Source: Salinibius halmophilus
GTDB taxonomy: Bacteria; Pseudomonadota; Gammaproteobacteria; Pseudomonadales; Natronospirillaceae
Direction: 5' to 3'
NCBI RefSeq assembly: GCF_003577475.1
Contig: NZ_QPEP01000012.1
Coordinates: 72,155-136,154, forward strand
DNA: 64,000 nt
Below are positions 54,573 to 64,000 of this stretch, in pieces. Below the pieces are notes generated by a model, which ran no database searches, was not told the DNA's origin, and saw only the letters and a program-made list of their open reading frames with translations. The translations under genes and the position numbers were made by a program. Every line of letters starts with the position of its first letter. The first letter of the stretch is position 1.

Positions 54573-56951
54573 CTATTCCTCTTCTTCTCCTTCCAAGTCG
54601 GCATCATGCAGGGCTTTTAAGCGCTGGTAAACCTTGTGGTTGAGCGTGCCTTCAGGGAACTCACCTTGGTCATTGATTTTACCGGCTGGCATGCCAGTAA
54701 GCAGTTCGGCGGCTTCAAACAAATGGCTGACTGCCCATACTTTAAATTCGCCATCTTTGACCGCTTTGACCACTTCATCGTTGAGCATTAGATGCTTCAC
54801 GTTGTCGCGCGGGATAATCACCCCTTGTTTGCCGTTTAGGCCACGGCTTTTGCACAAACGATAAAATCCTTCAATTTTTTCGTTCACGCCCCCCACTGCT
54901 TGAATATCGCCGTGCTGGTTCATTGAGCCGGTGACGGCAATGCTTTGTTTTACCGGCACCTCAGCAATGGCCGACAACAATGCGCAGGTTTCGGCAACGG
55001 TCGCTGAGTCACCATCAACATAACCATAAGACTGCTCCATGGCGATGCTGGCGCTGAAGTGCAATGGGAAGTCGCGACCAAAGGTATGACCAAAATAACC
55101 GGTAAGAATCATTACCCCTTTGGTGTGAATGGCTTGGCCTAACTCTGCCTCACGTTCAATATCAACAATGCCTTTGCTGCCGGCATAACAAGTGGCGGTG
55201 ATACGTGCCGGTGAGCCAAATAGGCTTTCGCCAATTTCAATCACGGTTAAGCCATTCACCCGCCCAGTACGCTCACCGTCGCAGTCAATTAGAATGGTGC
55301 CATCGCTAATTTCTTCATGCATTTGCTCGGCAATGCGCCCGTTGCGACGCTCTGCGGATACTAGGGCTTTGACGACGTGTGTGCGCTCAATGCGGTCACT
55401 GTTTTTCTGGCGGGCAATAAACTCTGCTTCGCCTAGCACCTTAAACATCGAAATGACTCGCGCGGTGATCTTGTCCTGATGCTCAGCTTGGCGCAGGCCA
55501 AACTCAATTAACCGCTCTAACGCTTGCCGGGCGACTGGCAAATAACCCCGTTCTTCAGCGTAATGTTTTACCCGCAGCACTAGCTGATGCTTGGTGTCTT
55601 CGGTGCGGGGCAGGGTGCTGTCGAAATCGACTAATACCCGAAACAGCTCATTGAACTCTGGATCCATGTCTAGCAGCTGGTAATACACCTCACGCGAGCC
55701 AATTAAAATAATCTTTACCCGCATCGGCATGGGTGCTGGGCTTAAAGTAACTGGGTTATAGATCGAAGACTCATGGAAAGGCGATTCCATGTTGATCTCT
55801 TTGGTTTGCAGAGCAAGCTTTAGGCTTTCATATGCAAACGGCTCAACCAATAGCTTTTCGGCATCCAGAATTAAATAACCACCATTGGCTTTATGCAATG
55901 CGCCGGGGCGAATGTACTGGTAAGACGTAGTTGGCGCCCCTTGCTGGATAGAATACTCAATGCGGCCAAATAGGTTTTGCCAAGTGGGTAGTAGCTCGTA
56001 CACCACGGCTTGACCATCTTCGGGCTCGCGGCTAACCAGTAAGTTAGGCAGAAAAACCGCATTCAGCTGCTGGCGGCGCTCGTTGTCGGGGCGTACTTCG
56101 CCAAGCACGTCATCGGCAAACATCTCCAGAATAATACGGGCAATATGCTGCTTAATTTGGCGGAAAAACTTTTGCAGCTGAATGTTTGAGTGCCATTGGT
56201 GCTCTAAATCTTTTAATAATGGCTTAACTGCTGACTCTATGGTGTCGATATTAAGCTGACGTAATGCCTCGTTGGTCTCGCGCTTCCATTGTGGTAGCTC
56301 TAATAATGCTTCTGATAGTAGGTCCTCCAGCTCACCAATGATTTCGATTACTTGCGAGCGAACTTCGTCTGGCAGCTGAGCAACTTCATTTTCGTCTAAT
56401 GGTTTGCCTTCTAAAACGGGCGTAAAAACCAAGGTGTTTTCTTCGGTAAATACCGCAATATTGTGCTTGTTGGCTTCTTTTTCCACTTCGGCAATGGCTT
56501 GGTCGTAACGTTTGCCAAAGCTCTTTTCAATTAAGCCTCGCTTGCGCTGGTAACTTGGGTTCTCAAACGTAGCTGGGAAGGTGTCGAGCAGGTCATTGAT
56601 AAAGCCTTCCATATCGGCCAGTAACTTTTTGCCTTGCCCTGCGACAAGTTCAATGGCAATGGGGTCGCGCTGTTGGTCGAAGTTATGCACATAGACCCAG
56701 TCATTGGTGGCACTGTTTTTGGCAGCCACTTGCTTTACATAGTGAGAAACCAAAGACTGGCGGCCAGTGCCGTTTTCACCCATAACATATAGGTTGTAGC
56801 CGCCGCCATGCATGCGCACACCAAATTCGAGCGCTTCTTTGGCGCGCGGTTGGCCAAGAAAGTCTGCGCTACCCGTTAATTCACGTGTATCTTCGATTTC
56901 AAGGTGGGCTAGGGAAACTTGATGTTTTAGCTGATCGGCAGATAGTTGCAA
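54573..56951 (-). CDS. Lon-related ATP-dependent protease
   Basis: A 792-residue protease of the Lon-related (AAA_32/LonB-type) family. The N-terminal ATPase-like part has a variant P-loop, GENGTGRQS, with Arg where Lys is usual; a related P-loop variant may be normal in this family. The C-terminal S16 protease domain has the Ser649-Lys692 dyad (DGDSATVAE and NEKIEGF). The C-terminus is acidic (EGEEEE). The start is TTG at 56951 with AAGGA upstream; no better ATG is present. Soluble, probably protein quality control. Confidence 0.9.
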   Translation of the reverse strand: MQLSADQLKHQVSLAHLEIEDTRELTGSADFLGQPRAKEALEFGVRMHGGGYNLYVMGENGTGRQSLVSHYVKQVAAKNSATNDWVYVHNFDQQRDPIAIELVAGQGKKLLADMEGFINDLLDTFPATFENPSYQRKRGLIEKSFGKRYDQAIAEVEKEANKHNIAVFTEENTLVFTPVLEGKPLDENEVAQLPDEVRSQVIEIIGELEDLLSEALLELPQWKRETNEALRQLNIDTIESAVKPLLKDLEHQWHSNIQLQKFFRQIKQHIARIILEMFADDVLGEVRPDNERRQQLNAVFLPNLLVSREPEDGQAVVYELLPTWQNLFGRIEYSIQQGAPTTSYQYIRPGALHKANGGYLILDAEKLLVEPFAYESLKLALQTKEINMESPFHESSIYNPVTLSPAPMPMRVKIILIGSREVYYQLLDMDPEFNELFRVLVDFDSTLPRTEDTKHQLVLRVKHYAEERGYLPVARQALERLIEFGLRQAEHQDKITARVISMFKVLGEAEFIARQKNSDRIERTHVVKALVSAERRNGRIAEQMHEEISDGTILIDCDGERTGRVNGLTVIEIGESLFGSPARITATCYAGSKGIVDIEREAELGQAIHTKGVMILTGYFGHTFGRDFPLHFSASIAMEQSYGYVDGDSATVAETCALLSAIAEVPVKQSIAVTGSMNQHGDIQAVGGVNEKIEGFYRLCKSRGLNGKQGVIIPRDNVKHLMLNDEVVKAVKDGEFKVWAVSHLFEAAELLTGMPAGKINDQGEFPEGTLNHKVYQRLKALHDADLEGEEEE

Positions 56952-57025
56952 AGCGGTATTCCTTCTTAATACAGCCCACCAGCCTAGCGCTAAGCGCTAG
57001 TTCTGGCAATGGAAGAAGTAAACCC

Positions 57026-57433
57026 TTAAGGGCAAGTAATAGACGGGAAGCTCTGACGGTTGGCACCGTTAATGATCAATGTGAGTTTCAGGCCACTTTG
57101 TTCTATCGCAGCTAGCTCAAACGCGCGTGGGCACAAACCCAAGATGGTGGTTTCTTTGGAGTAGTCAGGCTTCTTCTCGAACTCAAAATCGTACGGCGAG
57201 GCGATGTCGATTTCTACCGAGCCCGTTGGGCTTTTCATGGTGAACGTTTTAACACTCCAACCTAGTGGCAAACGCTTATCAATGAGGTCCTGCACCAGCT
57301 CTTCTGGTGGCTTGGGCTCTGGGGTTGGCGATGCGTTCGGGTCGGCATCCTCATCGCCACCACCACAGGCGCTTAATATGGCAACAGACAGCAAGCTTAG
57401 CATCAGAGACAAAAACTGTTTCAACTTGATCAC
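57026..57433 (-). CDS. small lipoprotein, unknown
   Basis: 135 residues starting with GTG. The signal is a lipoprotein type with lipobox LSAC (Cys23) followed by GGGDEDAD and a Pro-rich tract. Two further Cys (about 111 and 134) could pair. No family recognised. It lies between the Lon-like and thyA genes. Confidence 0.6.
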   Translation of the reverse strand: MIKLKQFLSLMLSLLSVAILSACGGGDEDADPNASPTPEPKPPEELVQDLIDKRLPLGWSVKTFTMKSPTGSVEIDIASPYDFEFEKKPDYSKETTILGLCPRAFELAAIEQSGLKLTLIINGANRQSFPSITCP

Positions 57434-57503
57434 CCAGCTGGTTTTACAATGCTCTTAGTTAAGCACAAAACTTCACTGCCTGCGCCTTCGGTGACTTTAT
57501 TAA

Positions 57504-58355
57504 CTAAACCGAAAATGGATAAGCAATCGGTTCATGGTGTTGGTAGTTCACCACTTCAAAGTCATCCAAGGTGACCCAGGTTTCCAAGTCTTCAAGCGAC
57601 TTAATATCTGGATTGATATTAAGCTGCGGCGAAGGGAAGGGTTTTCGTTTTAGTTGCACATCACGCATCAGCTCAAGCTGATCTTCATAAATATGAGCAT
57701 TGACGATTTTGTGGTATGCCTGCCCCGGCTTGTGGCCGGTAATTTGGGCGACAAGCGCCAACAAGGTGAATACTTGCACCTGGTTGAAGTTAAGCCCTAA
57801 TGGCACATCGCATGAGCGCTGATAAGAGGTTAAATATAGGGTGTCACCCAGTAGCGAAAAGGTATGCGTGTGCATGCAAGGTCGCAAACACCCTAGGTCG
57901 AATTCGCCTGGATTATAAAACGTTAGAATTTCACCACGATCATCAATGCCCTTGGTGAGGTTATCAATGATCTTCTTTAGCTGGTCGATGGTGTCGCCAT
58001 TAGGCTTTTGCCAGCGACGGCCTTGCACGCCATACACGCGGCCCATATCGTCTTCGCCTTTGCGAACTGGGTTGTTGAGCCAGGCTGCATTGTCATTGGC
58101 ATTGGCATCCCAGGTTTTACAGCCAATAGCACGAAACTGGGCGGCGCTATCATACCCGCGCAAATAGCCCAACAGTTCGGCAATGGCCGCTTTCCAGAAG
58201 CTTTTGCGCGTTGTAATGAGCGGGAACTGATTACCCGCTACATCATAGGTTTGATCAGCATTAATAACGGTTAGGCAGCGCTTACCAGTGCGCTCGTTTT
58301 CAACCCATACGCCTTCATCGATAATGCGCTGACAAAGTGCTAAATACTGGTTCAT
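57504..58355 (-). CDS. thyA: thymidylate synthase
   Basis: Makes dTMP from dUMP with methylenetetrahydrofolate, producing dihydrofolate. The 283 residues carry the nucleophile Cys160 in [10 protein letters not shown] and the conserved [14 protein letters not shown] segment. Its ATG overlaps the lgt stop by 4 bp, the common lgt-thyA arrangement. Confidence 0.97.
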   Translation of the reverse strand: MNQYLALCQRIIDEGVWVENERTGKRCLTVINADQTYDVAGNQFPLITTRKSFWKAAIAELLGYLRGYDSAAQFRAIGCKTWDANANDNAAWLNNPVRKGEDDMGRVYGVQGRRWQKPNGDTIDQLKKIIDNLTKGIDDRGEILTFYNPGEFDLGCLRPCMHTHTFSLLGDTLYLTSYQRSCDVPLGLNFNQVQVFTLLALVAQITGHKPGQAYHKIVNAHIYEDQLELMRDVQLKRKPFPSPQLNINPDIKSLEDLETWVTLDDFEVVNYQHHEPIAYPFSV

Positions 58356-59167
58356 GCTTTTTTACCTGATTCGTCGTAAACGTCCATTTTGCCTTGTTTA
58401 TAGGCAAGGGCCATTAGCACAGCGCCAACAACAATCATTGGAATGCTGAGCATCATGCCCATGGTTAGCCAGTCTAACGCCAAGTAACCAATGTGGGCAT
58501 CAGGCACTCGGAAAAACTCTGCCGCGGTGCGTAAAATACCGTAACCAACCAAGAAGAAGCCTGACACTGCCATACGAGGACGAGGTTTATTCGAGTACCA
58601 CCATAAGGCAATCATGAGGGTAAAACCTTCACCTAGCATTTGATACAGCTGAGACGGGTGGCGTGGTTGATCATCGGCACCGGGGAAAATCATGCCCCAT
58701 GGTACGTCGGTTGGGTGGCCCCAGAGTTCGCCGTTAATAAAGTTACCCAAGCGGCCAAGCGCGATGCCCAGTGGTACCAGTGGAGCGACGAAGTCACCCA
58801 CTTCAAACCAACTTTTGCCTTTGCGCTTGGCAAAAATAATCACAGCAGCTACTACCCCTAAGAAACCACCATGGAAGGACATACCCCCTTCCCAAACGCG
58901 GAATATCGAAATTGGGTCGGCAATAAAACTATCGAAGTTATAAAAGAAGGTAGAACCTAGGCGGCCACCAATAATAATGCCTGCCACCACATAAAACAGT
59001 AAGTCATCTACCTGTTCAGTTGACCAGCCACGCCATGGCTGCGTGCGTGCTCTTAATTTGCCAAGCCACAAGCCACCAAAAAAGCCGATGGCATACATGA
59101 GGCCGTACCAATGAATGGCAAGTGGCCCTAGCTGAAAAGCAATAGGATCAATATTAGGAAATTGCAT
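58352..59167 (-). CDS. lgt: prolipoprotein diacylglyceryl transferase
   Basis: Inner-membrane enzyme that attaches diacylglycerol to the lipobox Cys of prolipoproteins. The 271 residues include about seven membrane segments, the HGGFLG motif, and the signature [17 protein letters not shown]. It would act on the lipoproteins encoded in this window. An AAGGA site precedes the ATG. Confidence 0.96.
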   Translation of the reverse strand: MQFPNIDPIAFQLGPLAIHWYGLMYAIGFFGGLWLGKLRARTQPWRGWSTEQVDDLLFYVVAGIIIGGRLGSTFFYNFDSFIADPISIFRVWEGGMSFHGGFLGVVAAVIIFAKRKGKSWFEVGDFVAPLVPLGIALGRLGNFINGELWGHPTDVPWGMIFPGADDQPRHPSQLYQMLGEGFTLMIALWWYSNKPRPRMAVSGFFLVGYGILRTAAEFFRVPDAHIGYLALDWLTMGMMLSIPMIVVGAVLMALAYKQGKMDVYDESGKKA

Positions 59168-59316
59168 GGGCGTCCTTAACGCTAGCTTGCTTATGGCAAG
59201 CTGGTTATACCAGAGGTTCGAATGCTAAGTGTATGCGCCTAGTATGGCAAATACTGGGCACACAATCACTAAAACACAGACGCCGACGTCAATTTTGGGT
59301 TTAGTGGTGAGGCCTA

Positions 59317-60681
59317 TTAAAACTCGTAGCTCACACTCACTTGGCTAGCTAGGCCGTTGTCGAATAAGCCTTCGGTAATGAATGCTTGGTTAAGCACGGC
59401 ATTAATCGACAACTTCTCAACTGGCTGCCAACCTAAGCCCAATAACAACTCGGCGCCATCGGTTACTCGGCGACTACCTTTGCTATCGAGTTTGGTGTAC
59501 TCAAGCTCAAACCCGTTTGGCCCCGGTTCGTTTTTATCGGTGAGGGTTTTATTGATCACCCAGTTTAATAAATCGGCTTTGACACCAGCGCGCCATGACC
59601 ATTTGTCGCCCGTTTTGGCTTCAATAGATGCATGCAATGGCAAACGAATGGTTTGTTCTACTGCATTGCTCGACGATTCTACCCCTGTTGGGTCGTTTGC
59701 ACCGCGCACCTCGGTGGCATATTGCTCATCTTTACCCGATACTCGCTCATAACCGATGCCTTGCTCAATGCGAAGTGTGCTGGCGCCAGATTGGCGAATA
59801 AGGCCAAGGGTCAAGTCGCCAACAAGTTGCAACTTGCTAAAATTACGCTGAGTTTGCGACTCATTGTCTTCGGCACCTGTTGTAATCTCGAGCTGTGAGA
59901 CGATACCTTCCGTGACATAACGATTAAGCTGAAAATCGGCCCCCAGATATAGCGTTGGCTGAAAGTAATAGCGATTATTACTGTGCAGCTCAAAGCTCAA
60001 GCCACTTTTCGCCTGCTCGTTTTCTTTATACTCAGTGGTTAATGTAGCGCTGCCTTGCTGAGCATTGGTAGCGGTGTAATCAATTAGGCGTTGGTTATTA
60101 AACAATGGCACGCTAATGCCAGCACTATAAGCAAACTTGGGTTGCACTTGGCCAAATGAAATGCCGTATTTGCTGTAGGCGGTGGTTTCGGTGTTGCCCC
60201 TAAATTCAGCACTTAGTTGGTCGCCGTTGGCATCAAACGTATGAGGCTCTTCGGTTAAATGGATGGTACCACCACCCGGTGCGGCGATTTGGTAAACGGC
60301 CGGCTCGCTTTCAGTGTTTTGCACCAAGCTTAGTCGGAGGCCGGACTGCCCAAAAAGCTTGCCACCAACAAAGATATCGACAGCATCAGCGGCCGTTGGC
60401 AAACGCCCTGAGCCCAAATAATCCATGCCATCAAATTGTGGGGTGCTCACCTTGCCAGCATGAATGGCGATGGTTTGATCGAATGCATTAAACGCCACGC
60501 CACCATTACCACCCGTTGTAGCGGCCACCTGTTGTTTAACATCGGCGATTAACGCTGGGTTGTACCAGAGGTTGTCTTGCACAACGACTTGGCTTAAAGA
60601 ATTCTGAAAACTTAGGTTGTCTGTAGCCCAAGCTGATGCACCCAGTGCAACAGCAATGCTTGCGATAGTGATTTGTTTCAT
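59317..60681 (-). CDS. outer-membrane barrel-like protein, FadL/TraF_2-like (paralogue 1)
   Basis: 454 residues with a signal peptide (cleavage after ASAWA) and a long beta-rich mature part ending in VSVSYEF, the terminal aromatic signature of outer-membrane proteins. Near the mature N-terminus VVVQDNLWYNPALI matches VVIQDNVWSNPAAL in the next gene upstream on the same strand, so the two are paralogues. The 'NPA' pattern is seen in FadL- and TraF_2-type barrels; family placement is tentative. Confidence 0.75.
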   Translation of the reverse strand: MKQITIASIAVALGASAWATDNLSFQNSLSQVVVQDNLWYNPALIADVKQQVAATTGGNGGVAFNAFDQTIAIHAGKVSTPQFDGMDYLGSGRLPTAADAVDIFVGGKLFGQSGLRLSLVQNTESEPAVYQIAAPGGGTIHLTEEPHTFDANGDQLSAEFRGNTETTAYSKYGISFGQVQPKFAYSAGISVPLFNNQRLIDYTATNAQQGSATLTTEYKENEQAKSGLSFELHSNNRYYFQPTLYLGADFQLNRYVTEGIVSQLEITTGAEDNESQTQRNFSKLQLVGDLTLGLIRQSGASTLRIEQGIGYERVSGKDEQYATEVRGANDPTGVESSSNAVEQTIRLPLHASIEAKTGDKWSWRAGVKADLLNWVINKTLTDKNEPGPNGFELEYTKLDSKGSRRVTDGAELLLGLGWQPVEKLSINAVLNQAFITEGLFDNGLASQVSVSYEF

Positions 60682-60803
60682 AGCCCTGCTTCAGTAAATT
60701 TGCCCTAGTGCCCAAAATAGAACAGAAGATAGAGCAAAAGTCATGCAAGTGCAGCATAAAATCTTAAGTGCTACAAAATGCCAGCATAGCGACAGCGATA
60801 AAC

Positions 60804-60830
60804 AAAAAAGCCGCTCGATTGAGCGGCTTT
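60804..60830 (-). terminator. intrinsic terminator downstream of paralogue 2
   Basis: On the minus strand, stem AAAGCCGCTC / GAGCGGCTTT with a 4-base loop and T run. Confidence 0.9.
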
Positions 60831-60861
60831 CATTGTCAGCTAGTGACAGATTTTGACCAGT

Positions 60862-62328
60862 TTAGAAGCTGTAGCTAGCGCTTACGCGGCCAAAAATGTC
60901 TGACCAGCTTGATTCTAGCTGGGCATTAATTTCGAAATCAGAAACTGGCTTGTAACCAATGCCAAATGAGGCTAGTGATTCCGGCAAAACTTTAATCCCA
61001 GATGGTTTAGCAACTGTAGAAGTAAAGTCATCTACGCGGCTGCCGCCTTCGGGTTTAGTAGGTGTAGCTGTTACTTTGCCAAAAGTTATTGAAGCAAGGT
61101 TCGCTTCAATGCCTGCACGCCAAGTCCACTTTTCGCCAGCAGCAACTTCTGCACTTGCAGCAAAAGGAAGGTTAACAATGTGAACGCTAGAGTTTACAGT
61201 TGCCAAAACATCTGTCTCTTTGCCAGTTACTGTAGTCGAACCTGCACCAGTGGTGGTCTGATCGTCATACACTGTTCCAGTAACGCCAGCCAGAATCCAC
61301 TCTGCATCTTGAGTGTAGCGGAAAGTGGATGGACCTTTGCGAACAACGCCACCAATGCCACCAGCAGCACGAATTGTTGAGCTAACCAGATCAAGCTTAT
61401 TTTCGATAGTTTCTTCTACAAAGCCTGGGTTTGAGCCTGAAGTTGTAACGCTGCGCTCAAAGCTACGAGAGCTGCTGTTTAACCTTGCATATGAAGCAGA
61501 ACCCGATAGGAAAAATGAGCGGCTCAGGAATTGCTTGAACCCACCATCTACTGCAAAGCTAAAGTTACTCTTAGCGTATACTTCTTTATCGTAGTCGTAT
61601 GTTGTTGAGGTTGAACCATTCGTGGTTTTGCCTTGGTATTCAAGGTTGTCTGAGCCGTTGAATGATGGAAGACTGAATGTAAAGCTATAGCCACCACGAT
61701 TATTGATTGAACCAAATGTAGCATTAACTTCAGACGCAGAAAAAGCGGCTTCGTTCTGAGCAACAACTGCACTAAAGTTGTTCGGGGACGCTGCGAAGTT
61801 ATGCTCAGTCTCAGTGTAAGGAATCGTGTCACCTAGGAAGCCCAGTTCAATCGCGCTTAGGCCACTAATTGAGTAAGTAGTATATCCAAGTCGAATACCG
61901 CCCCAAGAACTTGCGATAAAGTAATCAATTGAACCATTTTGCGGCGGTGCTTCATTATCGTTGTCTGCAAGAAGACCTTTGGCTACAGAAATACCTTCAG
62001 CATCAAAATTGAAACCGTCTATATCGCCACCAACTGCGTCTTCGGCATCAAGGTCGTACAGAGGAGAGGCAAAATCAACTTGGTTGCCCACATGTAGCCC
62101 CATTTTCTGGCCTGCATATTCAAAAACCACACCACCAGTGGCATAGGTACCGTTAGTTGAGGCAGCAGAAACTTGGTTCGGCGTGTTATTTAATGCAGCG
62201 GGGTTGCTCCAGACATTGTCTTGGATCACCACTGCATCAACAGCGTTGTCTTTAGAAAAGTTGTCAGCTGCCATGGTAGCAGTAACAGTTGAAGCGGCCA
62301 AAATGGCCAAAGGAAGCTTCTTAAGCAT
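60862..62328 (-). CDS. outer-membrane barrel-like protein, FadL/TraF_2-like (paralogue 2)
   Basis: 488 residues, signal peptide to about ATMA, beta-rich mature part ending in GRVSASYSF. It shares the N-terminal VVIQDN.W.NPA motif and the central FxLSLPSF/strand pattern with its neighbour but is only moderately similar. Strong AAAGGAC site. It has its own terminator and so is transcribed separately from paralogue 1. Confidence 0.75.
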   Translation of the reverse strand: MLKKLPLAILAASTVTATMAADNFSKDNAVDAVVIQDNVWSNPAALNNTPNQVSAASTNGTYATGGVVFEYAGQKMGLHVGNQVDFASPLYDLDAEDAVGGDIDGFNFDAEGISVAKGLLADNDNEAPPQNGSIDYFIASSWGGIRLGYTTYSISGLSAIELGFLGDTIPYTETEHNFAASPNNFSAVVAQNEAAFSASEVNATFGSINNRGGYSFTFSLPSFNGSDNLEYQGKTTNGSTSTTYDYDKEVYAKSNFSFAVDGGFKQFLSRSFFLSGSASYARLNSSSRSFERSVTTSGSNPGFVEETIENKLDLVSSTIRAAGGIGGVVRKGPSTFRYTQDAEWILAGVTGTVYDDQTTTGAGSTTVTGKETDVLATVNSSVHIVNLPFAASAEVAAGEKWTWRAGIEANLASITFGKVTATPTKPEGGSRVDDFTSTVAKPSGIKVLPESLASFGIGYKPVSDFEINAQLESSWSDIFGRVSASYSF

Positions 62329-62511
62329 GGTAAGTCCTTTCTAATGTTGGCAGCACCATTTATTCCTACAGGTGCGTAGCACAAATTTGTAGTGCTGCCA
62401 GTGAGAGTAACAGTTTTAAACAAAAAATGCGGGGGCACTATACCATGCTAGGCCAGTTTCTCAATTACAAGACTGACCGAAAGATGAACTGGTGTTTATT
62501 TACTAACCGAA

Positions 62512-62781
62512 TTACTCGGCGCTAGGCTTAAAGCCCTCGGCTTTTTCAAATGTTTCGCCGGCGAGATACTTATCCATCTGTGCCATGAGGTACTTGCGTG
62601 TATCTGGATTAGTGAGTTCAAGGTGCTTTTCGTTAATCAGCTGGCGCTGGAACTCAAGCCATTCTTGCCAAGCCTGGGCACTTACATGTTCAAAAATGTG
62701 TTGGCCTTTTGGCCCTGGAAAGGGTGGTTGCTCAAGGCCGGGCAGTTCTTGCTGTAAACGCTGGCAAAATACGGTGCGCAT
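62512..62781 (-). CDS. yggX: YggX, Fe(2+)-trafficking/oxidative protection protein
   Basis: An 89-residue YggX protein (MRTVFCQRLQQELPGL with the conserved Cys6; PGPKGQHIFEHVS motif). Family members protect iron-sulfur clusters. The gene follows mutY, an iron-sulfur enzyme, 8 bp downstream, which is the usual gammaproteobacterial pairing. Confidence 0.95.
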   Translation of the reverse strand: MRTVFCQRLQQELPGLEQPPFPGPKGQHIFEHVSAQAWQEWLEFQRQLINEKHLELTNPDTRKYLMAQMDKYLAGETFEKAEGFKPSAE

Positions 62782-62789
62782 GATGGCTC

Positions 62790-63845
62790 CTACAATAGCG
62801 TGAGTTTGTTCAATAACTTTTCAGTGGGGCGAGCTAAGCCAATGCTGCGTTCATGGGCTTTTACCCACGCACCACCTTGCTCGGCAATGCCCGAGTTTAC
62901 CACAGGCTGTAAAACGGGCGTGATGTCGAGATGGAAATGCGTAAAAGTATGGCGAAAGTCGCTCCAGGTTTCTGGCTCGCCGCTGGCTTGCAATGGTTGT
63001 TTGTCGAGCCAATGCCAAGCGCTGTTAATGTCATCGAAGCGCGGGAAGATATATAGCCCGCCCCACAAGCCAGAAGATGGCTGCTGCTGCAAGTAAAGCT
63101 TGCCTTGTTCATCGCGCAAAATGAGCATTACGCATTGGCGAACTGGCTTTTCTTTTTTCGGCTTGCGTGTTGGCAGCTCCGCTGTAAGCCCCTTAGCTAG
63201 AGCTGTGCAATCGCTTGCCACTGGGCAGTCATTGCATAGTGGTTTATTGCGAGTGCAAATCATCGCACCCATATCCATCATGGCTTGGGTATAAATGCCA
63301 TAAAGGTTGTTAGCACTCGCCTCAGGCTCTTGCGGGATGCGCTCTTCGGCAGCTTGCCATAAATCCTTTTCGGCTTGGCGCTCACCTGGGTAGCGTGTTT
63401 CGCCAATATGGCGAGCAAGCACGCGTTTAACGTTGCCATCCATAATTACCGCAGGGTAGTTGCGCGAAATGCTTAAAATAGCGGCAGCCGTCGAGCGGCC
63501 AATGCCTGGCAGAGCAATTACTTCGTCAAGCGTTGGCGGAAACTCTCCACCATGCTCGGTAACTAATATTTGCGCACACTTGTGTAGGTTGCGGCCACGT
63601 GCGTAATAACCTAGGCCTGTCCACAGCGCTAGTACTTCGTCTTGCTCTGCTTCCGCTAGGCTATGCACGTTGGGAAAGCGTTGCATAAAACGCTCGTAAT
63701 ACGGAATAACCGTGGCGACCTGAGTTTGCTGCAACATGATTTCCGAAACCCAAACGCGATACGGGGATTTATCGTGCTGCCATGGCAGGTTGTGGCGGCC
63801 GTGTGCAAGGTGCCAATCGATGATGCGTTGCGAAAATGAAGACAT
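62790..63845 (-). CDS. mutY: adenine DNA glycosylase
   Basis: Removes adenine mispaired with 8-oxoguanine. The protein has the catalytic Glu in EIMLQQTQV, the helix-hairpin-helix LPGIGRSTAAAIL with catalytic Asp in VIMDGNVKRVL, the four-Cys iron-sulfur cluster in the ICTRNKPLCNDCPVASDC stretch, and a C-terminal NUDIX-like domain. Start ATG 63845 aligns with the E. coli protein start; an in-frame ATG at 63902 would add 19 unconserved residues and is possible. Confidence 0.95.
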   Translation of the reverse strand: MSSFSQRIIDWHLAHGRHNLPWQHDKSPYRVWVSEIMLQQTQVATVIPYYERFMQRFPNVHSLAEAEQDEVLALWTGLGYYARGRNLHKCAQILVTEHGGEFPPTLDEVIALPGIGRSTAAAILSISRNYPAVIMDGNVKRVLARHIGETRYPGERQAEKDLWQAAEERIPQEPEASANNLYGIYTQAMMDMGAMICTRNKPLCNDCPVASDCTALAKGLTAELPTRKPKKEKPVRQCVMLILRDEQGKLYLQQQPSSGLWGGLYIFPRFDDINSAWHWLDKQPLQASGEPETWSDFRHTFTHFHLDITPVLQPVVNSGIAEQGGAWVKAHERSIGLARPTEKLLNKLTLL

Positions 63846-63917
63846 GGAACTCAGGTGTTGTTGAAAAGGGGTTGGTACGGTAAAAGTTGGCAAATTAGCC
63901 ATGTTTTAGAAGCAAGA

Positions 63918-63978
63918 CCCCCGATAAATGCACTCGGGGGACTCAAGTAGGTTGTACGGCCACGTTCTTTTGTGGCCG
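63918..63978. other. two consecutive hairpins at the right edge
   Basis: CCCCCGA / TCGGGGG (63918-63940) and CGGCCAC / GTGGCCG (63957-63978). On the minus strand they would lie between an unseen upstream gene and mutY; T runs are weak, so they may be terminator-like or processing hairpins. Confidence 0.5.
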
Positions 63979-64000
63979 GGCAACGTGTGCAACAAGGGCA

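Overview
The window reads as a chromosomal segment of a marine-type gammaproteobacterium. The evidence is moderate GC, standard gammaproteobacterial gene neighbourhoods (def-fmt-rsmB-trkA-trkH, LysM protein-dprA, hemF-aroE, thyA-lgt, yggX-mutY), type IV pilus chemotaxis genes of the Chp type, a betaine uptake operon and five chitinase genes. An Oceanospirillales-like chitin degrader fits best, but that placement is inference. No rRNA, tRNA, prophage, CRISPR array or recognisable transposase was seen.

Layout. 1-4.2 kb: the 3' part of chpA, then chpB and chpC. 4.2-7.3 kb: a small secreted protein, an AraC regulator, a small membrane protein, folA and a CPBP protease. 7.3-12.9 kb (minus): trkH, trkA, rsmB, fmt, def. 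13-15.2 kb (plus): LysM protein, dprA. 15.2-18.3 kb (minus): a fasciclin protein and a GntR/ABC-transporter operon that lie where tsaC would be expected. 18.4-20.2 kb: hemF, aroE. 20.3-27.8 kb: four consecutive secreted proteins, of which three are GH18 chitinases and one is a non-catalytic relative. 27.9-32 kb: gap (minus), thrB, a YchJ-like protein and a histidine phosphatase. 32-35.2 kb (minus): proV-proW-proX. 36.3-41 kb: pflB, an unusual 367-bp inverted-repeat element, pflA and a patatin-like protein. 41.1-46.7 kb: two GH19 chitinases flanking two small envelope proteins. 46.8-54.6 kb: a methyltransferase, a chemoreceptor, small unknown proteins, degV, acs and a DUF2799-like lipoprotein. 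54.6-63.9 kb (minus): a Lon-like protease, a small lipoprotein, thyA, lgt, two paralogous barrel-like proteins, yggX and mutY.

How the parts fit. Three GH18 and two GH19 enzymes, all exported and most carrying chitin-binding modules on Thr/Pro linkers, would release chitooligosaccharides outside the cell. The Chp pilus-chemotaxis genes and the chemoreceptor could assist surface attachment. Acs, GAPDH and pyruvate formate-lyase are central-carbon enzymes that could use the acetate, hexose and pyruvate produced.

The two most distinctive things are these. First, a roughly 90-105-residue domain bracketed by two cysteines occurs about eight times in three of the four 20-28 kb proteins, with a possible further copy in a GH19 chitinase. 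Second, the element between pflB and pflA has 85-bp arms that each contain three small hairpins, with paired compensatory base changes between the arms.
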